Source: JBQTHP01 sp052389755 (GTDB lineage: Bacteria; Pseudomonadota; Gammaproteobacteria; Steroidobacterales; Steroidobacteraceae). From it: a DNA stretch of 6,022 bases. Made by a program: the position numbers and the translations under genes. Where the stretch lies: positions 1 to 6,022 of the forward strand of contig JBQTHP010000258.1 in NCBI GenBank assembly GCA_052389755.1, in the 5' to 3' direction. Of the stretch, positions 1 through 5,581 are shown piece by piece. The notes under the pieces are model-generated. The model was not told the DNA's origin, did no database searches, and saw only the letters and a program-made list of their open reading frames with translations. Position 1 is the first letter of the stretch, and each line of letters begins with the position of its first letter.

Positions 1-29
1 CGAGCCACCACTGACGCATCGCTAGAATC

Positions 30-121
30 TGGCGCAGAGGGTCGCATTCGACCCCACGAACACCCGTGAAGAAGTTACTGGAATTCCAGTCCAGCGCCTT
101 CGACCGCTCGGCCACCTCTCC
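30..121 (-). tRNA. tRNA-Ser (anticodon GGA), structurally degenerate, possible pseudogene
   Basis: Read on the minus strand this is a 92-nt class II tRNA layout with an encoded CCA end (30-32). The 5' acceptor strand is GGAGAGG, followed by a canonical D arm and an anticodon arm with stem CTGGA/TCCAG and loop CTGGAAT. That gives anticodon GGA, a serine tRNA reading UCC and UCU. The roughly 20-nt variable region can form a long arm, as expected for serine. The 3' part is abnormal. The T loop begins GTCGAAT instead of TTCGAAT, the T stem (GTGGG/GCGAC) has two G-G mismatches, and the acceptor 3' strand CCTCTGC has a G opposite G2. The 5' half therefore looks normal while the 3' half carries several changes that break pairs. 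A weak -10-like TAACGT lies upstream (129-134). The locus assignment is firm; whether the product is charged and used is doubtful. Confidence 0.72.
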
Positions 122-233
122 AGTCAATACGTTACGCGCTAAACCTCGAGCCACGTCGAACCGAAGGATCACGCTCGCAGCGCGCCGCGAAATGATACAG
201 GAGCCCTCCCGCCCTCGCCGTCGATTCAAGCGA
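122..233. other. Spacer between the lipoprotein gene and the tRNA
   Basis: This 112-nt spacer lies downstream of the lipoprotein stop and upstream of the tRNA 5' end, both on the minus strand. I see no convincing ORF and no strong intrinsic terminator. The only promoter-like element is a weak TAACGT hexamer (129-134, minus strand) without a good -35 partner. Confidence 0.4.
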
Positions 234-518
234 TCAGGCTTCGGGCGTCGGCGCGCGTGGGGTCACGTACTTCGGCGGCGCATCGAGGCACGGATCGCCG
301 GGCTTGCGCGGCGGAGGCGCCGGCGCGTTCAGCTCCGGGATCTTCAGCGCGTTACGGATGTTCGGCGCATCGAGGCCGGCGGGAATCTCGAGCGGTGCGG
401 CGGATTCCGCGCGCGTGTACGGCGCGGGATCGTGGCACGAGCCCGTGATCGCACGGCAGCCCTGAAGCGTCAGCATGACAATGGCCAGGAGAACTGCGGC
501 CGCAGGTCGCAAGATCAT
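234..518 (-). CDS. Short lipoprotein, BamC N-terminus-like, downstream of dapA
   Basis: This encodes a 94-residue predicted lipoprotein. Residues 1-20 form a type II signal peptide with a hydrophobic core and the lipobox LQGC, giving lipidated Cys21. The mature part is rich in proline and alanine and looks mostly unstructured, with two further cysteines (28 and 77). The stretch APLEIPAGLD followed by ALKIPEL resembles the extended N-terminal segment of BamC/NlpB lipoproteins, where a Pro-Leu-x-x-Pro-x-x-Leu pattern is typical, but the two folded BamC domains are missing. The ATG at 518 was chosen because it places the signal peptide at the N-terminus and has a GAGGT Shine-Dalgarno (528-532) 9 nt upstream. 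A longer open frame upstream only overlaps dapA. The gene starts 16 nt after the dapA stop, so co-transcription is likely. bamC occupies this position in Escherichia and Pseudomonas. Lipoprotein status is well supported; kinship to BamC is inference. Confidence 0.75.
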   Translation of the reverse strand: MILRPAAAVLLAIVMLTLQGCRAITGSCHDPAPYTRAESAAPLEIPAGLDAPNIRNALKIPELNAPAPPPRKPGDPCLDAPPKYVTPRAPTPEA

Positions 519-534
519 TGCTCTTTTACCTCGA

Positions 535-1413
535 TCATTGAATCGCCTTCGCGGTGCGCAACGCGGCTTCGAGCTGCGGCACGTGGGCCGCGGACAGTTC
601 CGTGAGCGGCAGACGAATCGCCGCGCAGATGAGCCCCATGCGCTGCAACGCCCATTTGGCGGGAATGGGATTCGCCTCCAGAAAGAGGTCGCGATGCAAC
701 GCCGCGAGCGGCGCATCGAGCCGCGCGGCTTCGTGGGCATCGCCTCGAAGCGCCGCGGCAATCATGTCGGACATCGCCAGGGGAACACAGTTCGCGGTCA
801 CCGAAATGACGCCGCGCGCACCCGCGAGCACCGCCTCGCGCGCCGTCGCATCGTCGCCGCTCAGCACGCTGAAACCTGCGGGCGAGCCCGCGATGAGCTC
901 GCGCACGCGATCTATCTGTGGGACCGCTTCCTTCACGGCCACCACGTTCGGGAGTCGCGCGACACGCGCGACGGTCGCGGGCAACATGTCCACCGCCGTC
1001 CGGGAGGGCACGTTATAGACGACCACTGGCACGCGCGAGGCCCGCGCGATCGCTTCGTAGTGCCGGTAGAGACCTTCCTGCGTCGGGCGGTTGTAGGCCG
1101 GCGTGACGATGAGCAGGCCGGCGATCGGCAGCTCGCCGAGCCACCGCACGCGCTCGACGGTCGCGGCCGTGCTGCTCGTGCCTGCACCGGCGATCACGGG
1201 CAGACGCTTCCCGAGTTGCCGGCAGGCGCGTTCGACCAGCATGCCGAGCTCGGAATCGCTTACCGTCGCGGACTCGCCGGTCGTTCCGCCCACGACCACG
1301 CCCCTCGTGCCGCTCGCCGCGTGCAGGTCGAGAAGGCGCGACCACGCGTCGAAGTCGAGCGATCCGTCCGCGCGCATGGGCGTGATGAGAGCGACGAGAC
1401 TGCCGGAAAACAT
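535..1413 (-). CDS. dapA: 4-hydroxy-tetrahydrodipicolinate synthase
   Basis: This cytoplasmic TIM-barrel aldolase condenses pyruvate with aspartate semialdehyde, the first committed step of diaminopimelate and lysine synthesis. It has 292 residues, the same length as E. coli DapA, and the catalytic residues fall at identical numbers: Thr44 and Thr45 in GTTGES, Tyr107 in TPAYNRP, Tyr133 and Arg138 in YNVPSRT, and Schiff-base Lys161 in AVKEA. The residues that bind the feedback inhibitor lysine in E. coli (His53, His56, Asn80, Glu84, Tyr106) are here Asp, Leu, Ser, Ala and Ala, so the enzyme is probably insensitive to lysine. The ATG at 1413 begins directly with the conserved first strand; no clear Shine-Dalgarno precedes it. 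The gene is divergent from gcvR, and a lipoprotein gene follows 16 nt downstream. Assignment is secure; loss of feedback is inference from residues. Confidence 0.97.
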   Translation of the reverse strand: MFSGSLVALITPMRADGSLDFDAWSRLLDLHAASGTRGVVVGGTTGESATVSDSELGMLVERACRQLGKRLPVIAGAGTSSTAATVERVRWLGELPIAGLLIVTPAYNRPTQEGLYRHYEAIARASRVPVVVYNVPSRTAVDMLPATVARVARLPNVVAVKEAVPQIDRVRELIAGSPAGFSVLSGDDATAREAVLAGARGVISVTANCVPLAMSDMIAAALRGDAHEAARLDAPLAALHRDLFLEANPIPAKWALQRMGLICAAIRLPLTELSAAHVPQLEAALRTAKAIQ

Positions 1414-1536
1414 GGGCGCGCTGGCGGTGCGAGGTGCGGCAAAGAGCGCGCGATGTTACGGGCCGCGGCACGAACGTCGCAAGCGTCGCGCCGTCCCGGT
1501 ACACTTCCACTCGAAAATTCCATACGGCCCCGGGGA
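1414..1536. promoter_or_regulatory. Divergent dapA/gcvR intergenic region
   Basis: This 123-nt spacer must hold the promoters for both divergent genes. A copied hexamer CGTCGC at 1475-1480 and 1484-1489 (9-nt period) lies in the middle, and GGTGCG is repeated at 1426-1431 and 1433-1438 in the dapA leader. A possible rightward -10 for gcvR is TACACT (1500-1505), but its -35 at 1477-1482 (TCGCAA) is poor. Neither gene has a well-placed Shine-Dalgarno. The promoter role is inferred from layout; the individual boxes are weak. Confidence 0.5.
1453..1482 (-). promoter_or_regulatory. Candidate sigma-70-type promoter for dapA
   Basis: On the minus strand a TTGCGA -35 (1477-1482) and a TAACAT -10 (1453-1458) are separated by 18 nt, each matching four of six consensus bases. 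Transcription would start about 30-35 nt upstream of the dapA ATG. The -35 overlaps one copy of the CGTCGC repeat. In G+C-rich DNA such matches arise by chance fairly often. Confidence 0.33.
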
Positions 1537-2067
1537 ATGAAGCAGCATCTAGCGGTGTCCGCCATCGGCAGCGACCGCACCGGAATGGTCCACGAGCTGA
1601 CGCGCGTCGTGACGGACTGCGGGGGCAACATCAGCGAAAGCCGCATGGCGAGCCTCGGGTCGGAGTTCGCCATGCTGCTGCTCGTGTCGGGAAACTGGCA
1701 CGCGCTCGCCAAGCTCGAAACCGAGCTCAAGCGGCTCGCCGACACCAGCAATCTCAGCATTCACCTGAAGCGCACCGAGCCGCGCACCGCGCGCACGGAC
1801 ATGCTGCCGTACTCGATCGACGTGGTCTGCCTCGACCAGACGGGCATCGTCTCGGGCCTTTCCGGGTTCTTCGCCAGCCGCGGCATCGACATCGCGGAAG
1901 TTTCCACGCGCAGCTACCCGGCGGCCCACACCGGCGCGCCGATGTTCTCCGTGCAGATGATCGTCAACGTGCCGAGCCGCATCCACGTCGCGCACCTGCG
2001 CGAGGAGTTCATGGAGTTCTGCGATTCGCTCAATCTCGATGCGATCCTCGAGCCCGTGAAATCTTGA
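1537..2067 (+). CDS. gcvR: Glycine cleavage system regulator GcvR, double ACT domain
   Basis: This 176-residue protein consists of two ACT domains (about 4-80 and 91-170). Each opens with the ligand-loop pattern of the family: GSDRTGMVHEL at residues 11-21 and CLDQTGIVSGL at 98-108. In E. coli, GcvR has this two-ACT form (about 190 residues) and represses the glycine cleavage operon by binding the activator GcvA, with glycine relieving the interaction. No DNA-binding domain is visible, which fits action through a partner; gcvA and gcvTHP are not in the window. The ATG at 1537 was chosen because the first ACT strand (QHLAVSAIG) follows at once. The frame stays open far upstream, but only as antisense of dapA. 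GGGGA directly abuts the ATG, too close for a normal ribosome site. bcp follows closely. Family assignment is strong; target and ligand are inferred from E. coli. Confidence 0.92.
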   Translation: MKQHLAVSAIGSDRTGMVHELTRVVTDCGGNISESRMASLGSEFAMLLLVSGNWHALAKLETELKRLADTSNLSIHLKRTEPRTARTDMLPYSIDVVCLDQTGIVSGLSGFFASRGIDIAEVSTRSYPAAHTGAPMFSVQMIVNVPSRIHVAHLREEFMEFCDSLNLDAILEPVKS

Positions 2068-2070
2068 AAC

Positions 2071-2076
2071 GGGGAG
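2071..2076 (+). promoter_or_regulatory. Shine-Dalgarno GGGGAG deciding the bcp start
   Basis: GGGGAG lies 7 nt upstream of the CTG at 2084 and just after the gcvR stop. No ATG, GTG or TTG in the bcp frame lies at a suitable distance. The next in-frame start, GTG at 2111, has no purine-rich site before it and would remove conserved N-terminal residues. This site is the main argument for a CTG start. Confidence 0.6.
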
Positions 2077-2083
2077 CAACGCT

Positions 2084-2548
2084 CTGGCCAGGCTGACCGT
2101 CGGCGCGAAAGTGCCCGATTTCTCCTCGCCCGCCACCAGCGGGGACTGGCGGCTCGCGAGCACCGCCGGCGAGAAACTCGTGATCTACTTCTATCCCAGG
2201 GCAATGACGTCCGGGTGCACGCGCGAGGGCCAGGCCTTTCGCGACCTGCACGCCGCATTTCGCAAGGCGAAGACCCGGGTCGTGGGCGTTTCGCGCGACG
2301 GCATCGCGGCGCAGGAGAAGTTCAAGGCGAAGGAGAAGCTCCCCTTCGAGCTTCTCGCGGACGAGCGCGAAAAATTGTGCGACCTCTTCGACGTCATCCG
2401 CGAGAAGAACATGTATGGTCGCAGGGTGATGGGAATCGAGCGCAGCACGTTTCTGCTCGATGCGGCGGGAGTGCTGCGCCGCGAGTGGCGCAAGGTCAAG
2501 GTGGACGGTCACGCGGAGGAAGTTCTTGAAGCGGCGAAGTCTCTCTGA
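2084..2548 (+). CDS. bcp: Peroxiredoxin of the BCP/PrxQ family, probable CTG start
   Basis: This thiol peroxidase reduces hydrogen peroxide and organic hydroperoxides in the cytoplasm. From the CTG at 2084 it has 154 residues, close to the usual 150-156, and starts MARLTVGAKVPDF, the normal family N-terminus. The active-site motif PRAMTSGC (38-45) fits PxxxTxxC, with peroxidatic Cys45; Ser43 replaces the usual proline. The downstream block YGRRVMGIERSTFLLD (111-126) is typical and includes Arg120. E. coli Bcp has a resolving cysteine five residues after the peroxidatic one; here that residue is Gln50. Cys99 is the only other cysteine. It may therefore work as a 1-Cys enzyme or use another thiol. 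Starting at GTG 2111 would give 145 residues and lose the first strand. It lies 16 nt after gcvR and overlaps phoH by 23 nt, which suggests one operon. Family is certain; start and mechanism are inferred. Confidence 0.9.
   Translation: MARLTVGAKVPDFSSPATSGDWRLASTAGEKLVIYFYPRAMTSGCTREGQAFRDLHAAFRKAKTRVVGVSRDGIAAQEKFKAKEKLPFELLADEREKLCDLFDVIREKNMYGRRVMGIERSTFLLDAAGVLRREWRKVKVDGHAEEVLEAAKSL
2515..2520 (+). promoter_or_regulatory. Shine-Dalgarno GGAGGA deciding the phoH start
   Basis: GGAGGA inside the 3' end of bcp stands 5 nt before an in-frame TTG at 2526. It is the strongest ribosome site in the window. An in-frame ATG at 2460 lies 66 nt earlier, but the extra 22 residues look like out-of-frame bcp rather than protein, so the TTG is preferred. 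Confidence 0.65.
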
Positions 2549-3983
2549 ATCCGGAAGCGCCGTCGGTGCCGCGGCCCGCCCTCACCTGCAGCGCCGCCTG
2601 TTCGTGCTCGACACGAACATGCTGATGCACGACCCCACGGCGATCTTTCGCTTCGAAGAGCACGACGTCTACCTGCCGATGGTGGTGCTGGAAGAGCTCG
2701 ATGCGCACAAGAAGGGACTGTCGGAAGCCTCGCGCAACGTGCGCCAGGTGAGCCGCTTCCTGGACGACATGATGCGCAACGCGACGAAGGAGGTCATCGA
2801 TCGCGGGCTCGCGCTGCCGAGCGGCTGCTCGGGCAACCACGGCAAGAAGCCCTCCTCCGGGCGGCTCTTCTTCCAGACGCGCCAGCTCTCGAGCAGCCTG
2901 CCCGAGAGCCTGCCGAGCCACGGCGCCGACAACGCCATCCTCGGCCAGACGCTCGCGCTGCAGAGGGAGCATCCCGATGCGCGCGTGATCCTCGTATCGA
3001 AGGACATCAACCTTCGCATCAAGGCCGCGGTGCTAGGCGTGCACGCGGAGGACTACTACAGCGACAAGACGCTCGAAGACGACGACGTCCTGTACACGGG
3101 CATGAGCGCCCTCGCCGCCGATTTCTGGGAGCGGCACGGCAGCAACATGCGCTCGTGGAAGGAAGCCGAGCGTACGTTCTACGAGCTCACCGGGCCGGCC
3201 GCTCACGAGTGGCGGCCCAACCAGGGGCTCTTCGTGGACAGCAAGCAGGGCATCGAAGGCATCGTCCGGAGGGTCACCGGCGACACGGCGGTGATCGAGC
3301 TGCTGCGCGACTATCGCAGCGAGCGCCACAGCATCTGGGGCATCACGGCGCGCAACCGCGAGCAGAACTTCGCGCTCAATCTGCTCATGGACCCGGACGT
3401 CGATTTCGTGACCGTGCTCGGGCCGGCCTGCACCGGCAAGACGTTGCTCGCGCTCGCAGCGGGTCTCATGCAGACGCTCGAGACCAACCGGTTCGTAGAG
3501 ATCATCATGACGCGCGTCACGATTCCGCTCGGTGAGGACATCGGATTTCTGCCCGGGACCGAAGAGGAGAAGATGGAGCCATGGATGGGCGCGTTGATGG
3601 ACAACCTCGAAGTCCTCACGCAGAGCCAGGAAGGGGGCAACTGGGGCCGGGCGGCGACCAACGACCTGCTGCGGAACCGCATCAAGATCCGCTCGCTCAA
3701 CTTCATGCGCGGCCGGACCTTTCTCAATCGCTACATCATCGTCGACGAGGCGCAGAACCTGACGCCGAAACAGATGAAGGCGCTCATCACGCGGGCAGGC
3801 CCGGGCACCAAGCTCGCATGCCTCGGCAACATCGCGCAGATCGACACGCCGTACCTCACGGAGATGACCTCCGGACTCACGTATTCGGTGAACCGTTTCC
3901 GGGGCTGGCCGCACTCCGGACACGTCACTCTGGTGCGCGGCGAGCGCTCCCGGCTCGCGGATTACGCCTCGGATATTCTCTAA
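2526..3983 (+). CDS. PhoH family ATPase with N-terminal PIN domain (PhoH2-like)
   Basis: From the TTG at 2526 this is a 485-residue fusion. A PIN nuclease domain (about 24-180) shows the acidic set: Asp29 in LDTN, Glu57 in VLEELD, Asp135 in GADNAIL and Asp160 in SKDINLRIKA. After a linker, the PhoH P-loop domain (about 275-485) has Walker A GPACTGKT (299-306), the family block GEDIGFLPGTEEEKMEPWMGA (336-356, split by no gap) and Walker B YIIVDEAQN (403-411). Related PIN-PhoH proteins (mycobacterial PhoH2) have ATP-dependent RNA unwinding and sequence-specific RNase activity, so a cytoplasmic role in RNA processing is likely but not shown here. Cys302 sits where many homologues have glycine; the GxxxxGKT pattern is kept. 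The start lies inside bcp with a strong Shine-Dalgarno, implying translational coupling. No antitoxin-like ORF precedes it. Domains are certain; physiological role is open. Confidence 0.93.
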   Translation: MKRRSLSESGSAVGAAARPHLQRRLFVLDTNMLMHDPTAIFRFEEHDVYLPMVVLEELDAHKKGLSEASRNVRQVSRFLDDMMRNATKEVIDRGLALPSGCSGNHGKKPSSGRLFFQTRQLSSSLPESLPSHGADNAILGQTLALQREHPDARVILVSKDINLRIKAAVLGVHAEDYYSDKTLEDDDVLYTGMSALAADFWERHGSNMRSWKEAERTFYELTGPAAHEWRPNQGLFVDSKQGIEGIVRRVTGDTAVIELLRDYRSERHSIWGITARNREQNFALNLLMDPDVDFVTVLGPACTGKTLLALAAGLMQTLETNRFVEIIMTRVTIPLGEDIGFLPGTEEEKMEPWMGALMDNLEVLTQSQEGGNWGRAATNDLLRNRIKIRSLNFMRGRTFLNRYIIVDEAQNLTPKQMKALITRAGPGTKLACLGNIAQIDTPYLTEMTSGLTYSVNRFRGWPHSGHVTLVRGERSRLADYASDIL

Positions 3984-3996
3984 CAGCCTGAGCGAA

Positions 3997-4017
3997 ACTC
4001 GCGCCGCCCGCGCGAGT
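3997..4017 (+). terminator. G+C-rich hairpin between phoH and bepA
   Basis: A perfect 8-bp inverted repeat, ACTCGCGC and GCGCGAGT around a CGCCC loop, lies 13 nt after the phoH stop and 19 nt before the bepA ATG. No T-run follows, so it does not meet the rule for an intrinsic terminator. It could terminate weakly, act as an RNA-stability or processing element, or sit in the bepA leader. Confidence 0.4.
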
Positions 4018-4036
4018 CCAAGCTCGCAACCTTCGC

Positions 4037-5515
4037 ATGCGCCACGCCGTCCTCATCATCCTCGCGACCGCCTTCGCGACCGCCGCAGCGGCCCAGTCCA
4101 CGCCCGACCTGCCCGACATCGGCAGTCCGGCCGATGCCACGCTCGCACAGGGCGATGAGTACCGCATCGGCGCGATGATCGTTCGCCAGCTGCGCGACCA
4201 GAATCAGATCCTCGAGGATCCCGAGGTCGACGAGTATCTGCAGGCCGTCGGATCGCGCCTCGCCGCTCACGGCTCGGATGGCGGCCAGCGCTTCACCTTC
4301 TTCGTCGTCCGCGAGCCGGGCATCAACGCCTTTGCGCTCCCCGGCGGCTTCATCGGCATCAATCACGGCCTGCTCCTTGCGACCCGCAACGAATCGGAGC
4401 TCGCGAGCGTGCTCGCGCACGAGATCGCGCACATCACGCAGCGGCATATCGCGCGCACCATACGCGCGCAGGGCCGGCAGAGCCTCGCATCTGCGGCAGC
4501 GGTGCTCGCCGCAGTTCTCATCGGCGCGACCACCGGCGCGGGCGGCGACGCGATCCAGGGCGCCATCGCGGCGGCGCAGGGCATCGCAGCCCAGCAGCAG
4601 ATCAACTTCACACGCGCGAACGAGTACGAAGCCGATCGCGTCGGTATAGGCTTTCTCGCCTCGGCCGGCTTCGAGCCCGCCGCGATGGCGGACTTCTTCG
4701 AGACGATGGGCCGTCGCAGCGGCGGCACGCAGGTGCCGGAGTTCTTTCAGACGCACCCGGTCACGAGCAACCGCATCGCCGAGTCCCGCAGCCGCGCGGC
4801 CCACTACGAGCGCAGGCGCACCGAGGACTCGACGGGCTACCTGCTCGCGCGCGAGCGCCTGCGAGTCCTCAGCGCACCGCGCGATGCGCGGCCGGGCGAT
4901 GCGTCCGCGCGCACGGCGGAGCGCCGCGATCGCGGGGCGTTGCAGGATCAGTACGCCGATGCCCTGACGCTGATGCAGGAGGGCGAGCCCGCGGCTGCGG
5001 CCGAAATCCTGGCCGGCCTTCTGGAGCGCCACGAGGACATCACGGTGCTGTACAGCGCGCTCGGTCAGGCGCAGATGGCTGCCAGATTGCAGAGCGATGC
5101 GCTCGCCACGTTCGACCATGCAATAGCGCTGTTCCCGCGCAACGTCCCGTTGTCCGTGCGGTACGCCGAGGCGTTGATGGCGGCCGGGCGCGCCAAGGAC
5201 GCCCATACGCTGCTGCTCGATGTGTTCAACAACGTCCCGCCGACGCCGGCACAGATCCGCCTTACTGCGCTGGCCGCGAGCGCGGCCGGCGACACGGGCG
5301 ATGCGTACTACTACATGAGCGAATACCACATCGCGAGCGGCGATATCGCGCTCGCCGGGCAGCAGCTGGAGCTCGCGCTCGCGGCGCCGAATCTCACGGC
5401 CGTGCAGCGCGAGCGATTCCGGGCGCGGCTCGGGGAAGTGCGCGAGTACCTCCTCAGCGACCGGAACACGCGCCGGCGGCGTGCGGCCGACGCCGACGAC
5501 ACGCGCGGCCGCTGA
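4037..5515 (+). CDS. bepA: Periplasmic M48 metalloprotease/chaperone with TPRs, BepA family
   Basis: This 492-residue exported protein matches E. coli BepA (YfgC, 487 residues), which helps assemble LptD and degrades stalled outer-membrane proteins. Residues 1-20 form a Sec signal peptide ending in TAAAAQ. The M48 domain spans about 35-255: zinc motif HEIAH (128-132) with His128, Glu129 and His132, third ligand Glu198 in NEYEAD, and the THP motif with His240, the counterpart of regulatory His246 in E. coli. An alanine-rich segment (about 149-186) corresponds to the membrane-facing helices. TPR-like helices fill about 300-470, and the protein ends in an arginine-rich tail followed by acidic residues. 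I see no cysteine. The ATG at 4037 is chosen for the signal peptide; no Shine-Dalgarno precedes it. It lies downstream of phoH across a hairpin, so it may share that operon or have its own promoter. Assignment is strong. Confidence 0.93.
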   Translation: MRHAVLIILATAFATAAAAQSTPDLPDIGSPADATLAQGDEYRIGAMIVRQLRDQNQILEDPEVDEYLQAVGSRLAAHGSDGGQRFTFFVVREPGINAFALPGGFIGINHGLLLATRNESELASVLAHEIAHITQRHIARTIRAQGRQSLASAAAVLAAVLIGATTGAGGDAIQGAIAAAQGIAAQQQINFTRANEYEADRVGIGFLASAGFEPAAMADFFETMGRRSGGTQVPEFFQTHPVTSNRIAESRSRAAHYERRRTEDSTGYLLARERLRVLSAPRDARPGDASARTAERRDRGALQDQYADALTLMQEGEPAAAAEILAGLLERHEDITVLYSALGQAQMAARLQSDALATFDHAIALFPRNVPLSVRYAEALMAAGRAKDAHTLLLDVFNNVPPTPAQIRLTALAASAAGDTGDAYYYMSEYHIASGDIALAGQQLELALAAPNLTAVQRERFRARLGEVREYLLSDRNTRRRRAADADDTRGR

Positions 5516-5533
5516 ACGGCGTCCCGACGCCGT
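5516..5533 (+). terminator. Hairpin immediately after the bepA stop
   Basis: ACGGCGT and ACGCCGT pair perfectly over 7 bp (one more C-G pair is possible inside) around a CCCG loop, starting at the base after the bepA stop codon. The position suits a transcript end, but no T-run follows. A Rho-independent terminator is therefore only possible; a 3'-end protecting stem is another reading. Confidence 0.42.
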
Positions 5534-5535
5534 CC

Positions 5536-5570
5536 GTATCTGGGATACAGTTCGCCGCCGCGCTTGTAAT
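5536..5570 (+). promoter_or_regulatory. Possible mlaA control region: short palindrome and -10-like box
   Basis: The bepA-mlaA spacer is 66 nt. After the hairpin comes the inverted repeat GTATC-TGG-GATAC (5536-5548), followed by TGTAAT (5565-5570), which matches five of six -10 bases and lies 11 nt before the mlaA ATG. No good -35 is found 16-18 nt upstream of that box. If used, it would give a very short leader, which fits the missing Shine-Dalgarno. The palindrome is short and may be chance. Confidence 0.25.
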
Positions 5571-5581
5571 TCGCTCCCTTC

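Noticed and set aside
1..154. 8-bp direct repeat CGAGCCAC at 1-8 and 147-154 flanking the tRNA, as possible attachment or target-site duplication
   Set aside because: It is too short to be meaningful in G+C-rich DNA, and no integrase or element lies between the copies.
66..605. Plus-strand open frame of 179 codons across the tRNA, spacer and lipoprotein gene
   Set aside because: It overlaps the tRNA and the lipoprotein gene in antisense, and its product is arginine-rich without family features.
475..1536. Long plus-strand open frame opposite dapA that runs in frame into gcvR
   Set aside because: It is antisense to a certain dapA, is very rich in Arg, Ala and Gly as expected of G+C-rich shadow frames, and shows no domain before the GcvR start at 1537.
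2460..2525. Longer phoH N-terminus from ATG 2460, or a hidden antitoxin segment ahead of the PIN domain
   Set aside because: The extra 22 residues are an out-of-frame read of the conserved bcp C-terminus, no ribosome site precedes the ATG, and the segment is too short for an antitoxin.
3033..3923. A 296-codon minus-strand open frame opposite phoH
   Set aside because: It lies wholly against the conserved PIN-PhoH gene and has no signal peptide, motif or ribosome site of its own.
3980..5329. A 449-codon minus-strand open frame opposite bepA
   Set aside because: The plus frame encodes an unmistakable M48-TPR protein with all zinc ligands. The antisense product is low-complexity Arg/Ala/Gly text with no recognisable motif, a common artefact of G+C-rich codon use.
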